Positions 44,062-55,289 of a stretch of 64,000 bases of DNA are shown here, one piece after another. The translations under genes and the position numbers were made by a program. The stretch spans positions 3,223,501-3,287,500 of the forward strand of contig JARFJB010000664.1 in assembly GCA_036346205.1 (NCBI GenBank), written 5' to 3'. The number at the start of each line of letters is the position of its first letter. The first letter of the stretch is position 1. This DNA is from Vesta saturnalis. Taxonomy: Eukaryota; Arthropoda; Insecta; Coleoptera; Lampyridae. Below the pieces are notes generated by a model. That model saw only the letters and a program-made list of their open reading frames with translations, was not told the DNA's origin and did no database searches.

Positions 44062-45096
44062 TCGTCGTAAAGTAAGGAATAAATTCAATATCTCGTAAAG
44101 CACAATTTTTTCAAAATCGCTCGGATCCGTCGATTTTATATTTTTCGGGCATATTTTGCGAAAAAATTTTATACAGGGTGTCTCAAAAGATTTGCTAAAA
44201 AATTTTTTTTCAAATTGCAACCCAATTTTTATTGTATTTTGGATTTCCTTACAATTCTAAACATTTGTCATGCAGCATGTGCTATACCTAAGTCCAAGCG
44301 TTTTGGAGTTATTCGCATTCAAAATTTAAAAATTGAAAAAAGGTCATGAAGAAAACGAAAAATAAAATAATTTTTATAACGTTTTATTATATCGAAAACA
44401 AAGATTCGTAAACTTATTTCAGCAAATGTTCAAAATGTCCTCCGTTCGTCAACTGACAATAGCCTAATCGATCTACAAATTCGTGCTGCACATTTTGAAC
44501 CATTTCGGGCGTTATTCGACGTATTTCTTGACGGATGCGTTGTTTTAAATCATCTAGATTTGCCGGTTGGATTTTAAATACCTTGCCTTTAAGGTATCCC
44601 CATAAAAGAAAGTCTAGTGGTGTTAGATCGGGTAATCTTGGTGGCCACTCAATAACACCGCTCCTTCCAATCCACCTGTTTGGGAAAGTGTCGTGCAAAT
44701 AAGTTCGAACTACCACAGCAAAATAGGGGGAGCACCATCTTGTTGGAACCAGATGTTACGGTGTGGCAAATACGGATGTTCTATCTCGTTTTCTTCATGA
44801 CCTTTTTTCAATTTTTAAATTTTGAATGCGAATAACTCCAAAACGCTTGGACTTAGGTATAGCACATGCTGCATGACAAATGTTTAGAATTGTAAGGGAA
44901 ATCCAAAAATACAATAAAAAATTGTCGCAATTTAAAAAATTTTTTTAGCAAATCTTTTTTGAGGCACCCTGTATAAAATTTTTTTTTTCGCAAAATATGC
45001 CCCGAAAAAATATAAAATCGACGGATCCGAGCGATTTTTGAATAAAATTGTGCTTTACGAGATATTGAATTTATTCCTTACTTTACGACCACCCGG
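44061..45096 (-). mobile_element. Internally deleted long-TIR mariner relative, copy 8
   Basis: Left arm 44,061-44,370 and right arm 44,783-45,096 are inverted copies over about 310 bp, starting GTCGTAAAGTAAGGAATAAA. The right terminus keeps GACCACCCGG, which is shortened at the left. A second, standard-looking terminus, TACAGGGTGTCTCAAAAG, lies about 110 bp inside each arm (44,172 and the complement near 44,977). Only the C-terminal third of a transposase remains. Both sides abut (TA)n. Confidence 0.85.
44414..44780 (-). pseudogene. DD41D transposase C-terminal fragment
   Basis: The minus strand begins IWFQQDGAPP (second catalytic D). A one-base loss in a C run shifts the frame into VVVRTYLHDTFPNRWIGRSG, then IEWPPRLPDLTPLDFLLWGY (third D in TPLD). 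The C-terminal helices end EFVDRLGYCQLTNGGHFEHLLK at 44,414. Allowing for the lost base, 41 residues separate the second and third D, the spacing that defines DD41D (rosa-like) transposases. The first D and the whole DNA-binding region are deleted. Confidence 0.85.
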
Positions 45097-45103
45097 TATA
45101 CTA

Positions 45104-45105
<2 letters not shown>

Positions 45106-45147
<42 letters not shown>
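45106..45147. repeat. (TA)n microsatellite
   Basis: TA run between mariner copy 8 and the leader of LINE-1A. Confidence 0.95.
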
Positions 45148-45156
<9 letters not shown>

Positions 45157-45159
45157 TTT

Positions 45160-45890
45160 TTACTTCCTTTCTTGTCGGGGAAATAAGCAAATAAGTGCCA
45201 GCCCGGTAGTAGGACGATACCCTTAGTAGGAAATGCTACATCGTCCGGGGCACGATTTGTCTAGTAATCGGTTTGCCTGCTAATTTAATTACTAACAATA
45301 CGAATGCCTCGGATCGACCTGACTACAAAGGGCGGTCACGGTTGAAACAGACAGCCCCCGTTGATGGCGACAGTGCAAGCAAAGAGAGGCGAGTTAGTAC
45401 GTGGGATGCTAGAGGTATACATGGTAAAGAATTTGAAATTTCGAATTAATTAATGAAAGGCAGCTTGATATTCTGTGTGTATTGGAGACAAGGCGCAAAG
45501 TAAAGGATGCTGTGGAGATGGAGGGTGGCAGCCTAGCACTCTGGTCAAGAGTTAAGACTGAAATTAATAGCGCCAAAGGTGTTAGAGTGATTGTGAATGA
45601 AAGAGCGAGAAGATGTGTTAAACAGTACGAATTGGTATCCCCCCGGGTAATGTGGGTTAGAATGAAAGTGGAATTTCAAAAAATTCTTCTCATTGCATCC
45701 TATGCACCGGTGAATGGAGAAAGAGACCAAGAGTGTGAGCAGTTCTGGAATGATATAGATAACATGTTGTACTTATGCAAGACAAACTAAAGAGTGATGA
45801 TATTAGGAGATATGAATGGATGAGTGGGTGTACAGAGACCAAAGAGTCGATGAGAATTGTACGTGGTTTAAGCATAAAAATGTGCATATG
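45160..45890 (+). pseudogene. LINE fragment 1: leader and AP-endonuclease N-terminal part
   Basis: A GC-richer leader (45,160-45,380) precedes an apurinic/apyrimidinic-type endonuclease frame: STWDARGIHG (start of the domain), DILCV..LETRRKVKDAVEM, KGVRVIVNERARR and RVMWVRMKVEFQKILLIASY. APVNGERDQECEQFW follows, and after a frame change LGDMNGWVG holds the catalytic D/N pair. It continues to TWFKHKNVHMY and stops abruptly near 45,890. The continuation of the same protein is found at 48.3 kb. I recognise an APE-type non-LTR retrotransposon but not the clade. Endonuclease nicking of the target is its role in the parent element. Confidence 0.75.
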
Positions 45891-48300
45891 TATTGTAGGT
45901 AGCACACTACGAAAATTTGATGAATACATTGAAAATATTCCGATTAAAATTGTTGTCGCGATAGCAAAAGATCATTACTAAAAGTTATTATATAATAATT
46001 GTTATTTAAGAATGGTTTGTATTTCTTTGTTTTTGTAAGACATTTGTGTAGGGTTTTAACTGAGGGCGGCCCGCAACCAGATGTTTTAAGTTGCAGGTGC
46101 AGGCTCAACTGCCTTTATCGAAGGGCAAGACAAATCGCTAAATATGTTTATAAAAGCGTTTTGAAAATAAAAATGTCAGTATTATACAAAAAATTACACC
46201 GCGGTCAAAGAAAAATTTGTTCATCAGTTGAAATGTGATATTTTAAATACAGGATTTCTACGGTCGATTGCACATGTTAATTAGAAATAATGTTTGTTTT
46301 CATAATTAAAGGCAAAAGCGTTCACACGAAATATTTTTATTGCTTTTGTTAGTTGATATAGAAAATAGGGGGTGATGGAATAAAAACGGTTTGTTGTGCT
46401 TAGAAAGGGGAGTTGCATTTGAATTTTCAAAGGGTGCGTTATTAAGATTTGACATCGATTTTGTGTTTGGTAAATTGGATCTTTTTATTTGTAAGAGTTA
46501 CCTTGTGAAACTGTTGTTTCAATGTAAAATCGTCTTTCTTTTGTGTTAATCGATAAATCCGAGTAGTAAACATTTGTGCTGGTGAAAGCTTAAAAGGATA
46601 ACCTACATTGATAATGTAAGTAAAAGAAAAGCTTTTACTGTTTGTGAAATTACACAGAAAAGGTCATTCTACCTACTCATTTAAATTGTTAAAACCAAAC
46701 TGAAACCCTGACTTGCAAAACTGTTGTGTTCATTGAAATTACGCAGGCACAGAGAAGCTAGCTCTCTTTTTCTTATGTGTTCTATTTTGTGTATTGATAA
46801 TTCTAACCTGTATTTATAATAATAAAACACAAACGATCATAGGTATAAAGTCAGAAAACTGACCCTAATGATCTAGTTATCTATATATTTATCCAAATGT
46901 CTCTCTTGTTATATATGCCTATATGTCTATATTTTTGTGTTTTGTTTTATGCCTAAGCAGAATTGAGAGCGTTATTATCTTGCATTTGTAATAATACCTA
47001 CTAATCATGTAGGTGAATCGGTGTTGCAGGACTTTGTTTCAGATGTTATACTTTGTCTTAACTGCGTATTTAATGGTTTGGCCACGAATTGTTTTTCTGT
47101 GTACGCGATTATATCATTTATTGTTACTGTCCATGTGTATCATTTGTTGTGCTCGTATCCACAAATTTGTATGTGTAACGTCCTTGCCCTTTTCATTTTT
47201 ATCTACTTAAATAATCTGTAACCTGTTTAATTTTCTGTTGTTATTTTCATGTAGGTTGAATTTGTAATATGTATTACTAGTGTGCTTAATGTATTTTGTT
47301 GTTAATAACCGCCTGATTGGTTAAACAAAAGGGCCACATGATCGGGATTACACTTTTCCTTTTCTTTTTTTAGATTGATTGACGATCTTATTGTGGATAC
47401 GATCACACTGTTTATATTTATTGCCTTTATGTGTAGTTATTGAAATTGCCTGCATTTTATTTTGGTGATATTTAAATTTTGTAAGTTACGCCCTTTTAAC
47501 TTGATTTAATGATGTCCTTTGTTTTTTTTGTTCTGTTTATGTCCGGTTGTCCCACATCCTGTATAATGCTTTATATGTAATTATTTAACTAAAAGCAGAC
47601 AGGAATTGGTTCCAAAAGGATCCCTGTTTGTTATTTATTAATTGTTTATTTTTGCTTTAATTTTAATACCATTTGTAGACCTGATTTTATGTTTATTTGT
47701 GACTAAACGTCGTTTTAGGCAATGTTATAGATTTTGTACGCCTTTAATACCGATAGAGTAGTGTTGATGCCTATTTAACCCTTTGATTGCGATTTACTTG
47801 TGTTATCTGATTTTTTTTTCTTTGTGTGATTATTATTGGAATAAAGGGAGTTTTCTTGGTGATTCTTTTTCTCCCGATGTAAATAGGATGACGAGCGAAT
47901 CACCAGGTAGTGCCACTCGTTCATCTCAATTGTAGTTGTGTTTCATTTAATTACCTTGCCACCTTATGCAACAAATTAGCCTTATCCGACCCTATCTCAT
48001 GCACATTACACAACGTAGGTTATTTGCTCCCTAGACGATCACTGTTTCTTTTAATCAGGTTAGAATTTTGCGAGTTCTAGATCAGATTTGTAAATCAACT
48101 CTGGTTATTTAATCACGGCCGGTAAGGGAGATTTAAGCTATCAATTGGAGTAAGCCTAACATTAGCCGGAGTAGCATTATTCTCAGTGACATCAATTTAA
48201 GCAACTAATAATAGCATCTTATCAGTCAAATTAAGATGCATCCTTTAGCTATTGTTTTGTCTCTTGAATTTGCATTAATGCGAACAGGTACAAATTACAC
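45891..48300. other. 2.4 kb AT-rich insert dividing the LINE
   Basis: The LINE frame breaks off at HKNVHMY and resumes with a block reading VNIKSMIDLIVYDE-like near 48,355. The 2.4 kb between is unrelated, T-rich on the plus strand, and shows no domain, long open frame or clear inverted ends. It could be an unrecognised non-autonomous element. Confidence 0.45.
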
Positions 48301-48925
48301 GTTTCATGATAGAGTACGTCTGGGTTACGACAGTATACATAGCAAAGAGGTGAATATAAAAGTATGATTGATTTGATAGTGTATGATGAATGTCTTAGTA
48401 ACCTGGTGAGAGACACAAAAATACGTCCACAATTAGGTTTGATTAGATAATGGTGCGGGAATGAAATATACAGATGCTGTGAGTAAAGAGCTGAATGTCA
48501 ATGAAGCAGTGTGGAGCGAACAAATAACAGACAATGACGTTGAAAGTGCATTGATGAGCTTGAAAGGCTGTCAATTGTGCCGTGCAAATATGTGACAGAA
48601 TGGCTATAGGTAGACAGAAAGAATGTGCTTGCTGAAATAAATCGGTAGTAAGGTGCGTACACGGCAATGATTGTTGCAAAAATTGTACTGAGAAAAGGCG
48701 ATTATTATGAGGTGTACAGATTAAGAAACAAAGAAGCGATTGTGAATTGAGAAAATTCTGGTAAGAATATTTCGGAAAGCTGTACAGTAGCGAGGAAAAG
48801 AAGACTGAAGAGTTTAAGAAGGAAAATGTAGAAGGAATAGTGAATTAATCTGATAGGGAAATAGACAAAACGGTAGGAAAGTTGAAAAAAGCAAAGGAGC
48901 AGGCGTGGATGAAATCCAACTCGGC
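48301..48925 (+). pseudogene. LINE fragment 2: endonuclease end and linker to RT
   Basis: Read across frames: MIDLIVYDECLSNLVRDTKI (end of the endonuclease domain), NGAGMKYTDAVSKELNVNEAVW, ITDNDVESALMSLKGC, and EIDKTVGKLKKAK with GAGVDEI. The last motif ends at about 48,915 and its continuation, ITGKMLQYGGAKLKR, is at 50,775. Heavily mutated (many stops). Confidence 0.65.
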
Positions 48926-50515
48926 AACGAGAGTCCTTTTTATGCCCCCATTACGCACGAATAGGTCCTCACATATTTCAAAAAAGAGAAAAATTCACCC
49001 CCAGGTCGTGATGGCCTAAATAGAAAGATCCTCAGGCACCTACCCGACCCAACCCTCCGTTTACTTTCCGAAATATATAACAAATGCCTAACCCTATCGT
49101 ATTTCCCGACGGACTGGAAATCGGTTTTCACCGTCATGATACCAAAACCCCACGCTGACCTAACCTCACCCTCCTATACACCTATCTCCCTCCTGAGCTG
49201 CCTCGTAAAATGCTTCGAGCAGATTCTATCCAGGCGACTCAGGGAACACCTAGAATTTAATGACCTTCTTCCCAACAGCCAATTCGGCTTCCGTCCCAAC
49301 CGAACGTGTCACGATTCCTTGTTGAAGCTGCTTACAGAGACCACCAGAGCATTCAACCACAAGCAATGCAATCTGGCTGTGTTTCTGGACATTAAGCAGG
49401 CATTTGACAGGGCCTGGCACGCCGGTCTCCTGCACAAGATCCGAAACCTAAACATTCCCGATCCTTTCACCAAACTCCTACTTTCGTACCTGACTGATCG
49501 ATCAGTTCGGGTCAAAGTGGGAAAACCTACGCAGATCCTTTCCAACCCACAGCAGGCGTACCGCAAGGTTCTGCCTTAGCCCCGATCCTCTACACTATCT
49601 TCGCTTCCGATATTCCCGAAGTCACCCAACCCAGAGTAATCGTAACACAGTTCGCAGATGACACCGCCTTCTGGACGGTTAATCGGAACAGTGTAACGGC
49701 CTCCCTCCTATCCAAAACCCTACGGAACTTTTCCAACTGGGCTAACCGGTGGAGAGTCTCCGTCAATCCTACCAACACCCAAGCAATCCTATTCCGCCAT
49801 CATCATTACACCGAAGATAAGTTCAAGCTTGCCTCCAAAATGTGTCCCTCACTTTGAATCAAGAAAGACTCCTCTCAAGATAAAATCACCTACCTTGGAA
49901 TCCTTTTCACGAGAACCCTCAATTGGCTCTGATGTTCAGAAAACCCTCAATAAGATTAGGAACCGGGCAAACCTACTGGGTGCCCTCCGGGGTAGTATCA
50001 GAGGTTGTCACCCCAAAACACTCACGCACACTTATAAAACCTACATCCGCCCTGTTATGAATTTCCGAGCTCCCATATACACTAACATAAACTCCAAACA
50101 CCTTTCCTCTATAGCTTCCTGTGAACGCCGAATTTTCCGATGTATACACCGGTTACCCTTCAGGTAACTTAATGACCTCACCATCCATCACGCCAATATA
50201 CCACCAATCACCCATAGAATCCAAACCCTTCAGAGAAATTTCACGCACAAAACTCCTTATAACCACCGATTTCCCCAATTCCCACGAAGGAAAGCCAAAT
50301 TAAAATTTAAACATCCTCCCGCTATTCTTACTCAACTCCTCGACGACCTCCCCGAGGAGATAGATACATTCTTTTTTTTTAACCCAAAAATAACCACACC
50401 TCATGATTGTACACTATACAATAACACCAAACAACGCAACACAACAACAAGGAATGACCAGGATGGAAGAGGAGAAGGACTTCTGAACAGTCCACATGTT
50501 TATGTTTATGTTTTA
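48926..50515 (+). pseudogene. Jockey-type LINE reverse transcriptase, inserted in the LINE
   Basis: Reading starts in PPGRDGLNRKILRHLPD and continues IPKPHADLTSPSYTPISLLS and RLREHLEFNDLLPNSQFGFR. It includes FLDIKQAFDRAWHAGLLHKI, the palm block with the first catalytic D. After a frameshift near 49,570 come PQGSALAPILYTIFASDIP-like residues and the active-site box FADDT at 49,651-49,665. Then SNWANRWRVSVNPTN, LGILFTRTLNW and a C-terminal part with TYIRPVMNFRAPIYTNI. The tail reaches about 50,400, followed by a short A-rich 3' region. It is 5'-truncated, with no endonuclease. This block order is that of Jockey-clade elements. Several frame changes follow the palm. Confidence 0.8.
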
Positions 50516-50519
50516 ATTT

Positions 50520-50665
50520 AATTTTTCAAATTTGACAAAATTGTTTACTACATCTTTAACAATTTTTAACAAACATTACTACTGACGAAGATAACTGTAA
50601 GTGTTATCGAAACGTTTAGATTGTATAATTTAAAGTACACCATTAAAAATCCCAAAAAGATAAGT
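50520..50665 (+). mobile_element. Penelope-type 3' end fragment
   Basis: Nearly identical to the inverted pair at 19,600-19,965, from TTTGACAAAATTGTTTAC through the stem-loop to GTACACCATTAAAAA. No coding region is attached. Confidence 0.6.
50582..50615 (+). ncRNA. Hammerhead-ribozyme-like motif, copy 3 (best conserved)
   Basis: CTGACGA (core CUGANGA), stem II GATAAC/GTTATC with a 6-7 nt loop, then GAAACGT. Stem III can only be two base pairs (ACGT), as in Penelope hammerheads that work as dimers. A full stem I could not be drawn by eye. Confidence 0.45.
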
Positions 50666-50684
50666 ATTTTATTAGTCCACAATA

Positions 50685-50686
<2 letters not shown>

Positions 50687-50715
<29 letters not shown>
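50687..50715. repeat. (TA)n microsatellite
   Basis: Short TA run between the Penelope-type fragment and LINE fragment 3. Confidence 0.95.
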
Positions 50716-50717
<2 letters not shown>

Positions 50718-50764
50718 CAAATAATAAGTAATTACTAACAACACAGAAGCATGAGCATACCAAC

Positions 50765-52046
50765 AAAAAAAAAAAGGATGAAATCACTGGTAAAATGCTA
50801 CAATATGGAGGTGCAAAGCTTAAACGAAGATTGTGTGAATTATTCAGCGTATGTCTTAAGTGTGGAAGAGTGTCGAGTGATTGGAAGTTCGCGATCATTG
50901 TACCACTGTATAAGGGTGAGGGGAACAAGTGTGATGTCCAAAGCTACAAAGGTATAAGTTTGCTCAGTGTACCTGGTAAAGTAGTTGAAAGAGTACTAAT
51001 TGATAGAGTACGTGAAACTACTCAAGCTAAGATTTGAGACACACAGGGTGGCTTGATGCCAGGGACCGAGTGAATATGGAGAAGCTGTGGGGAATATTAA
51101 ATGAATATGGTCTAATAAAAGGAATAAGGGCAGTGTATGACGGTAACCGGGTATGTCTTAGGATGATAGGAGGTATGAGTGAATACTTTAATATCGAGCA
51201 AGCAGTGAGACACGGCTGTGTGATGTCACCGTGGTTGTTCAAGGTATACATGAATAAATGTATTACGCAAGCATGTATCGATACAAATGGTGTAATGGTT
51301 GGTGACGTAAATGTACGAGTTGATATAGTCTGTGATAGCATGGACCTAAAGGTAAACGTGAACAAAACAAAGATTATGATGTTCAATGGGGAAGGTGAAA
51401 TGGAGAGTAGAGTACTTACCCTGCATGATAAAATTGTGCAACAAGTGGACGAGTTGGCATATCTGGGTAGAATGTTCACTGCAGATAGTACAATGGATGG
51501 CGAGATTTGGCGACAAATTAATACTGGAAAGAAAGTGATTGGAAGTATATGGACGATAATGAAGAACGAAAGCATGAGCATAGCTGCAAAACTAGCAATC
51601 TATAATGGCGTGTTTGTCCCGTCAGTACTGTAGAGAAGTGAGACATGGGTATTTCAAAAAACGCACAAAGTAAAATAAATGCCGGGTGTATGAGATTCCT
51701 GAGAAGCGTACGCGGTAAAACGAGAAGGGATAAGATAACGAATGAGTACATAATAAAGGAGTGTGGCAAAGAAAAGACGATCATAGATAGGTATAAAAGT
51801 AGTACACAACGTTGGTTTGGTTACATTGAAAGAATGAACAACACAAGATTAAAAAGCAGATTTATGCGGGTGAAGTTAAAGGTAAGTCAGAGCCTGGTAC
51901 TTGGTAGGTCGCGTAAAACTTGGCGGAAGGCAGTAGAGTGTATGAGTTTTAAAATTAAATGGGCGTGCCAGAGACAATGTATGAATCTTGCGGAAGCTAG
52001 GGAGGTAAGCAGGGATAGGAAAACATGGAGAAAGATCTCAAAATAA
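50765..52046 (+). pseudogene. LINE fragment 3: reverse transcriptase with internal deletions
   Basis: The order is ITGKMLQYGGAKLKRRLCEL, SDWKFAIIVPLYKGEGNKCD, YKGISLLSVPGKVVERVLI, then a stop and TQGG. The sequence then jumps to LDARDRVNMEKLWGILNEYG, so the segment before the first catalytic D is deleted. GYVMSPWLF-type block (RHGCVMSPWLFKVYMNK) follows. The FADD active-site box is missing: the text passes from VRVDI directly to MDLKVNVNKTKIMMF. Then come AYLGRMFTADSTMDGEI, IYNGVFVPSVL and, after a frameshift at about 51,640, the C-terminal block INAGCMRFLRSVRGKTRRDK, RWFGYIERMN and RKTWRK, ending at 52,046. Together with 45,160-45,890 and 48,301-48,925 this is one dismembered element. Confidence 0.8.
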
Positions 52047-52069
52047 ACGAGGCAGGGATCATTTTGCTT

Positions 52070-53340
52070 ACCCAGAAAGGGAATGGTGTGAATGTTATGT
52101 TATGCTCTATCTTCACTGATAACCGAGATAACCTGAAAAACCATCAAAAATGGGACACACTGCATAGATAACTAAAATTGATGTGTGCTGTTATCCTGTA
52201 TTAGTTAATATCTCCGCATTTATCCCTAAGAGTGATCGTTTCTACGTTCGGTACCCTAAACCTAGAGGGACACTGGTTAATGTTTGTATCGACAATTTAG
52301 TGCTGCAATATCAGAGGATAATATTACACAATTTTGAATTACAAAGATACAACTTAAAACAGTTAACGCCTGAGTCAGACTGAATGTATTATACAAATAC
52401 AAGACGACCCAAATTTGTTCTTAGTTATGTAAAAATTAGTGTAAAACAGCAAGTTTATGTAAATAACAGCCAAATATTCCGCACCTTCTTATTTACACAG
52501 AGATGGTTTCGTAGATTAATCTTCTACGTTTTGCAGCATAGCAGGACTTAACATTCCGATGTCCTTATGAATTTGAAAACTTGGTTATTGCCAAATTGTA
52601 TATGCTGACTAACTGCAACGGAATAATGTAGAGGTACACCGTTATGTTAAAACCAAGGTTGTCCTCGTTCGGCTAATGAACAGGAAAATTCATGTCTGTA
52701 GTACAGAATAGGCTCATTACTAAGACTAGAAGCGTGACTCAAAAATATACCTAATTATTTCTTTTTTGTTTGTCATTAAAAAAATTATAAAATTAATGAA
52801 AAAAAACAGTGCAAATCTTTAAATTGGCTATTTTTAATGAAATGATAAAAATGCTAATGCTTGCTTACATTTGCTTTTTATTTCATTAAAAAAAGTGAAT
52901 TAAAAATAATTAAATTAATTATGAGATAATTAAAAACACTACTCGTGAGCATCCTCAGGTGACGTGTCAGCAATTATTAATAACCTTTACATCATAAGTA
53001 ATGATTGTTTAATACTTATTTATAGTAAAACACACGATAGAAATAATAATATTAATTGTTTAGTTTCAAGAAAAACTAATGAGAAACATCATTATGTTTT
53101 AAATTGTGTAATTTTATTGTTTTATTATTTGTTTGTGAACGTGATTTTAAAACTTTCTTTAAGCTTTGTTTAACAAATATTGTCGCATTTTTTCAAACGA
53201 GCTCCAAATTGCAATAAACAATTAACCAATGGACATTATTGAACATTATACTAAATTCCAACGCATTAGATTAAAAAACCAAAGTGTAGGTTGGTCAAAT
53301 GAAAGAAAACCAATCAAAATAACAACAAATCTATCAAAAT
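52070..53340. other. AT-rich DNA without mobile elements; probable downstream intron
   Basis: No transposon family is recognised. If the exon at 53.5-53.8 kb is real, this stretch is part of its first downstream intron. Confidence 0.4.
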
Positions 53341-53500
53341 AAATCAATCAAATTGTTTACACAAACATTTATACAAAAATCGATTTAAGTGTAAATGAAC
53401 ACGTAAAACCAGTTGTAATTTAAGATCGTTTAAGATACAAATCACCTTGAAGCACTTACGACTAACAAACCATAACATTAAATGTAATTTTAATACATAC

Positions 53501-53763
53501 CTAATGGCCGCGCAATAATGAAGACTTTCAATAGGAAAAAATCTAGTAATTTTCTTATGATTTTCATCAACATTTTCCAATAATATACCATTAGACCATA
53601 CACTTAACCAACTATCAATTCCTCTTGCACCAATTGCACCTTCGTCAGGATATAATTCTTGCAAGGGTTCCTGTATACCTTGTAATCCATCTTTAGTTTG
53701 TTGAGGTACTGAACTACCTAAATATAAAACACGACAACGACATATTGGTGTCGATTCAGTCAT
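53501..53763 (-). CDS. Host gene exon: PTB-domain-like protein, N-terminal exon (partial gene)
   Basis: Reads MTESTPICRCRVLYLGSSVP, then QQTKDGLQGIQEPLQELYPD, IDSWLSVWSNGILLENVDEN and RFFPIESLHYCAAIR, with no stop. It reaches a strong GTATGT donor at 53,500, leaving phase 2. CRVLYLGSS resembles the first strand of phosphotyrosine-binding (PTB/PID) domains, and FFPIESLHYCAAIR resembles their later ..I.YC strand. The clean frame, strong conservation-like composition and splice site set it apart from everything else in the window. The ATG context is AAACAATGA; the exon could instead begin at an upstream acceptor. The rest of the gene must lie to the left, beyond recognisable sequence or outside the window. 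I recognise the sequence type as a conserved insect protein but cannot name it. Confidence 0.65.
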
Positions 53764-55285
53764 TGTTTCAATTTTTTTGTACTTTTGTCTTTTTATGGTA
53801 TTCGTAAGGTTAATTCACTATTAGTTTGATGCTTCCAAACCAGGTTTCATTGTTTCTGTAACAGAAGAATTAGATATTAATAACTTATACAAAATAGTTA
53901 GAGTTGTACACTATTACATTAATTCCGTTGTAAAATTGTGGTTGATGAGCAACAGTATCTACTTAATCGAGAACCTTGGGGCACACCAAAGTATATTGAC
54001 AGCCTTCATCAGATGAGTAATCATGAAAATGCTAGCTACTAAATCAAGCCGTAAATCAAAAGTCAGTATTGAAATCCGCTCTGTTAGATCTAGTTACTTG
54101 TCATAAATTACTTACCGTGTACTTATTCATAAGGGAAGCAACATTCTTCTTCTCTAAATTGTTATGAAATTGTGAGCGCAATTTTGAAAACTAGAACCTC
54201 AATTGGTATGACGTTGGTTTTGGTCAATTTTTATTTTGTGCTACTGGGAATTTTCATAATTTTATAAGATAGGTATTTTTGTAAACGTTGGAAATTTCGT
54301 TTATGTTAATTAGCAATTAGAATTGACCTCGAAACTCTTAGATTTATGGGTTTTTTTTACTTTTAAAAAATGTAAAATATGTGGATTTATTCTTACGTGA
54401 GGTTCATGTTTCAGAATCAAAATACATAATATGACCTTTAATCTTTCAAAATGTATTATTTTCTCTCATAATTTTAATAAAATGGGAGTAATAAAAATAA
54501 AGTGAAGTGAAGTGTTACTGTTTCATTTAAATTATTTGAGAATATTCATACAGAAGGTAACAATGAAACAAAAGAAACATTTTAAATGTTCTTTTGATTT
54601 TATAATTTAATTAGAAATCTAAGTTTTACTAATAGTAACCATTTGTGATCTAATTAAAACCAAACTTAAATATGTATCATAGTCTATTGTTTGATTTTTG
54701 TATTTTTACCAACGCACACCTTAATTTGTGTTGAAATTATGTTAAAAAATTAAATTCATTAGCCAATTGTTTAGAAGTTAATCACTTTGTATAATACATA
54801 GCAAATGGCAAAAAAGACATTATTTGATTGTAGTGATTCACTGTTTAACAGTAATGGTTCCGTGAAAGATAAATAAAAATAACTAATTCGATCTTTAATG
54901 TGCATTAATATAGCGTAAATAAACTGACAATTCTTTAACAATTAAACATAATTGCTGAATTTAGTGGTTGGTAATAATTTGTGTGAAACTATATTTTATT
55001 ACCTAAACTGTAACAACCAACTTAATACAATTGTTACAATATCCTCCTACTGTTGCTGCTTACAGTTACCATTTTTGTAATATAACCTCAAGTTAAAACC
55101 GTATCAATAACTTTCTTTAATCGCCACGAATATCGTTAACTGCCAACGCAGTTATTAAGGAGATGTGCAAACGGCAAAGCGAGTGTACCGGAGTACAATT
55201 CGACGCTGTTGTTAAGCAGCTATAAAGCTAGCCAGCAGCCAAGGCAATGCAAGTAAAAAGACAGAGGTCTCTATCGAGTCCACCT
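53764..55285. other. AT-rich DNA upstream of the PTB-like exon
   Basis: No mobile element, repeat or other exon is recognised. It may hold 5' untranslated sequence and the promoter of the minus-strand gene, but no core promoter motif is convincing. Confidence 0.4.
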
Positions 55286-55289
55286 ACAT

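Noticed and set aside
43968..45147. Telomeric or centromeric array
   Set aside because: The repeats are simple TA runs around a single transposon; no higher-order unit.
52183..52383. 66-codon plus-strand frame
   Set aside because: Lies just after the LINE end; no recognised domain and no splice evidence.
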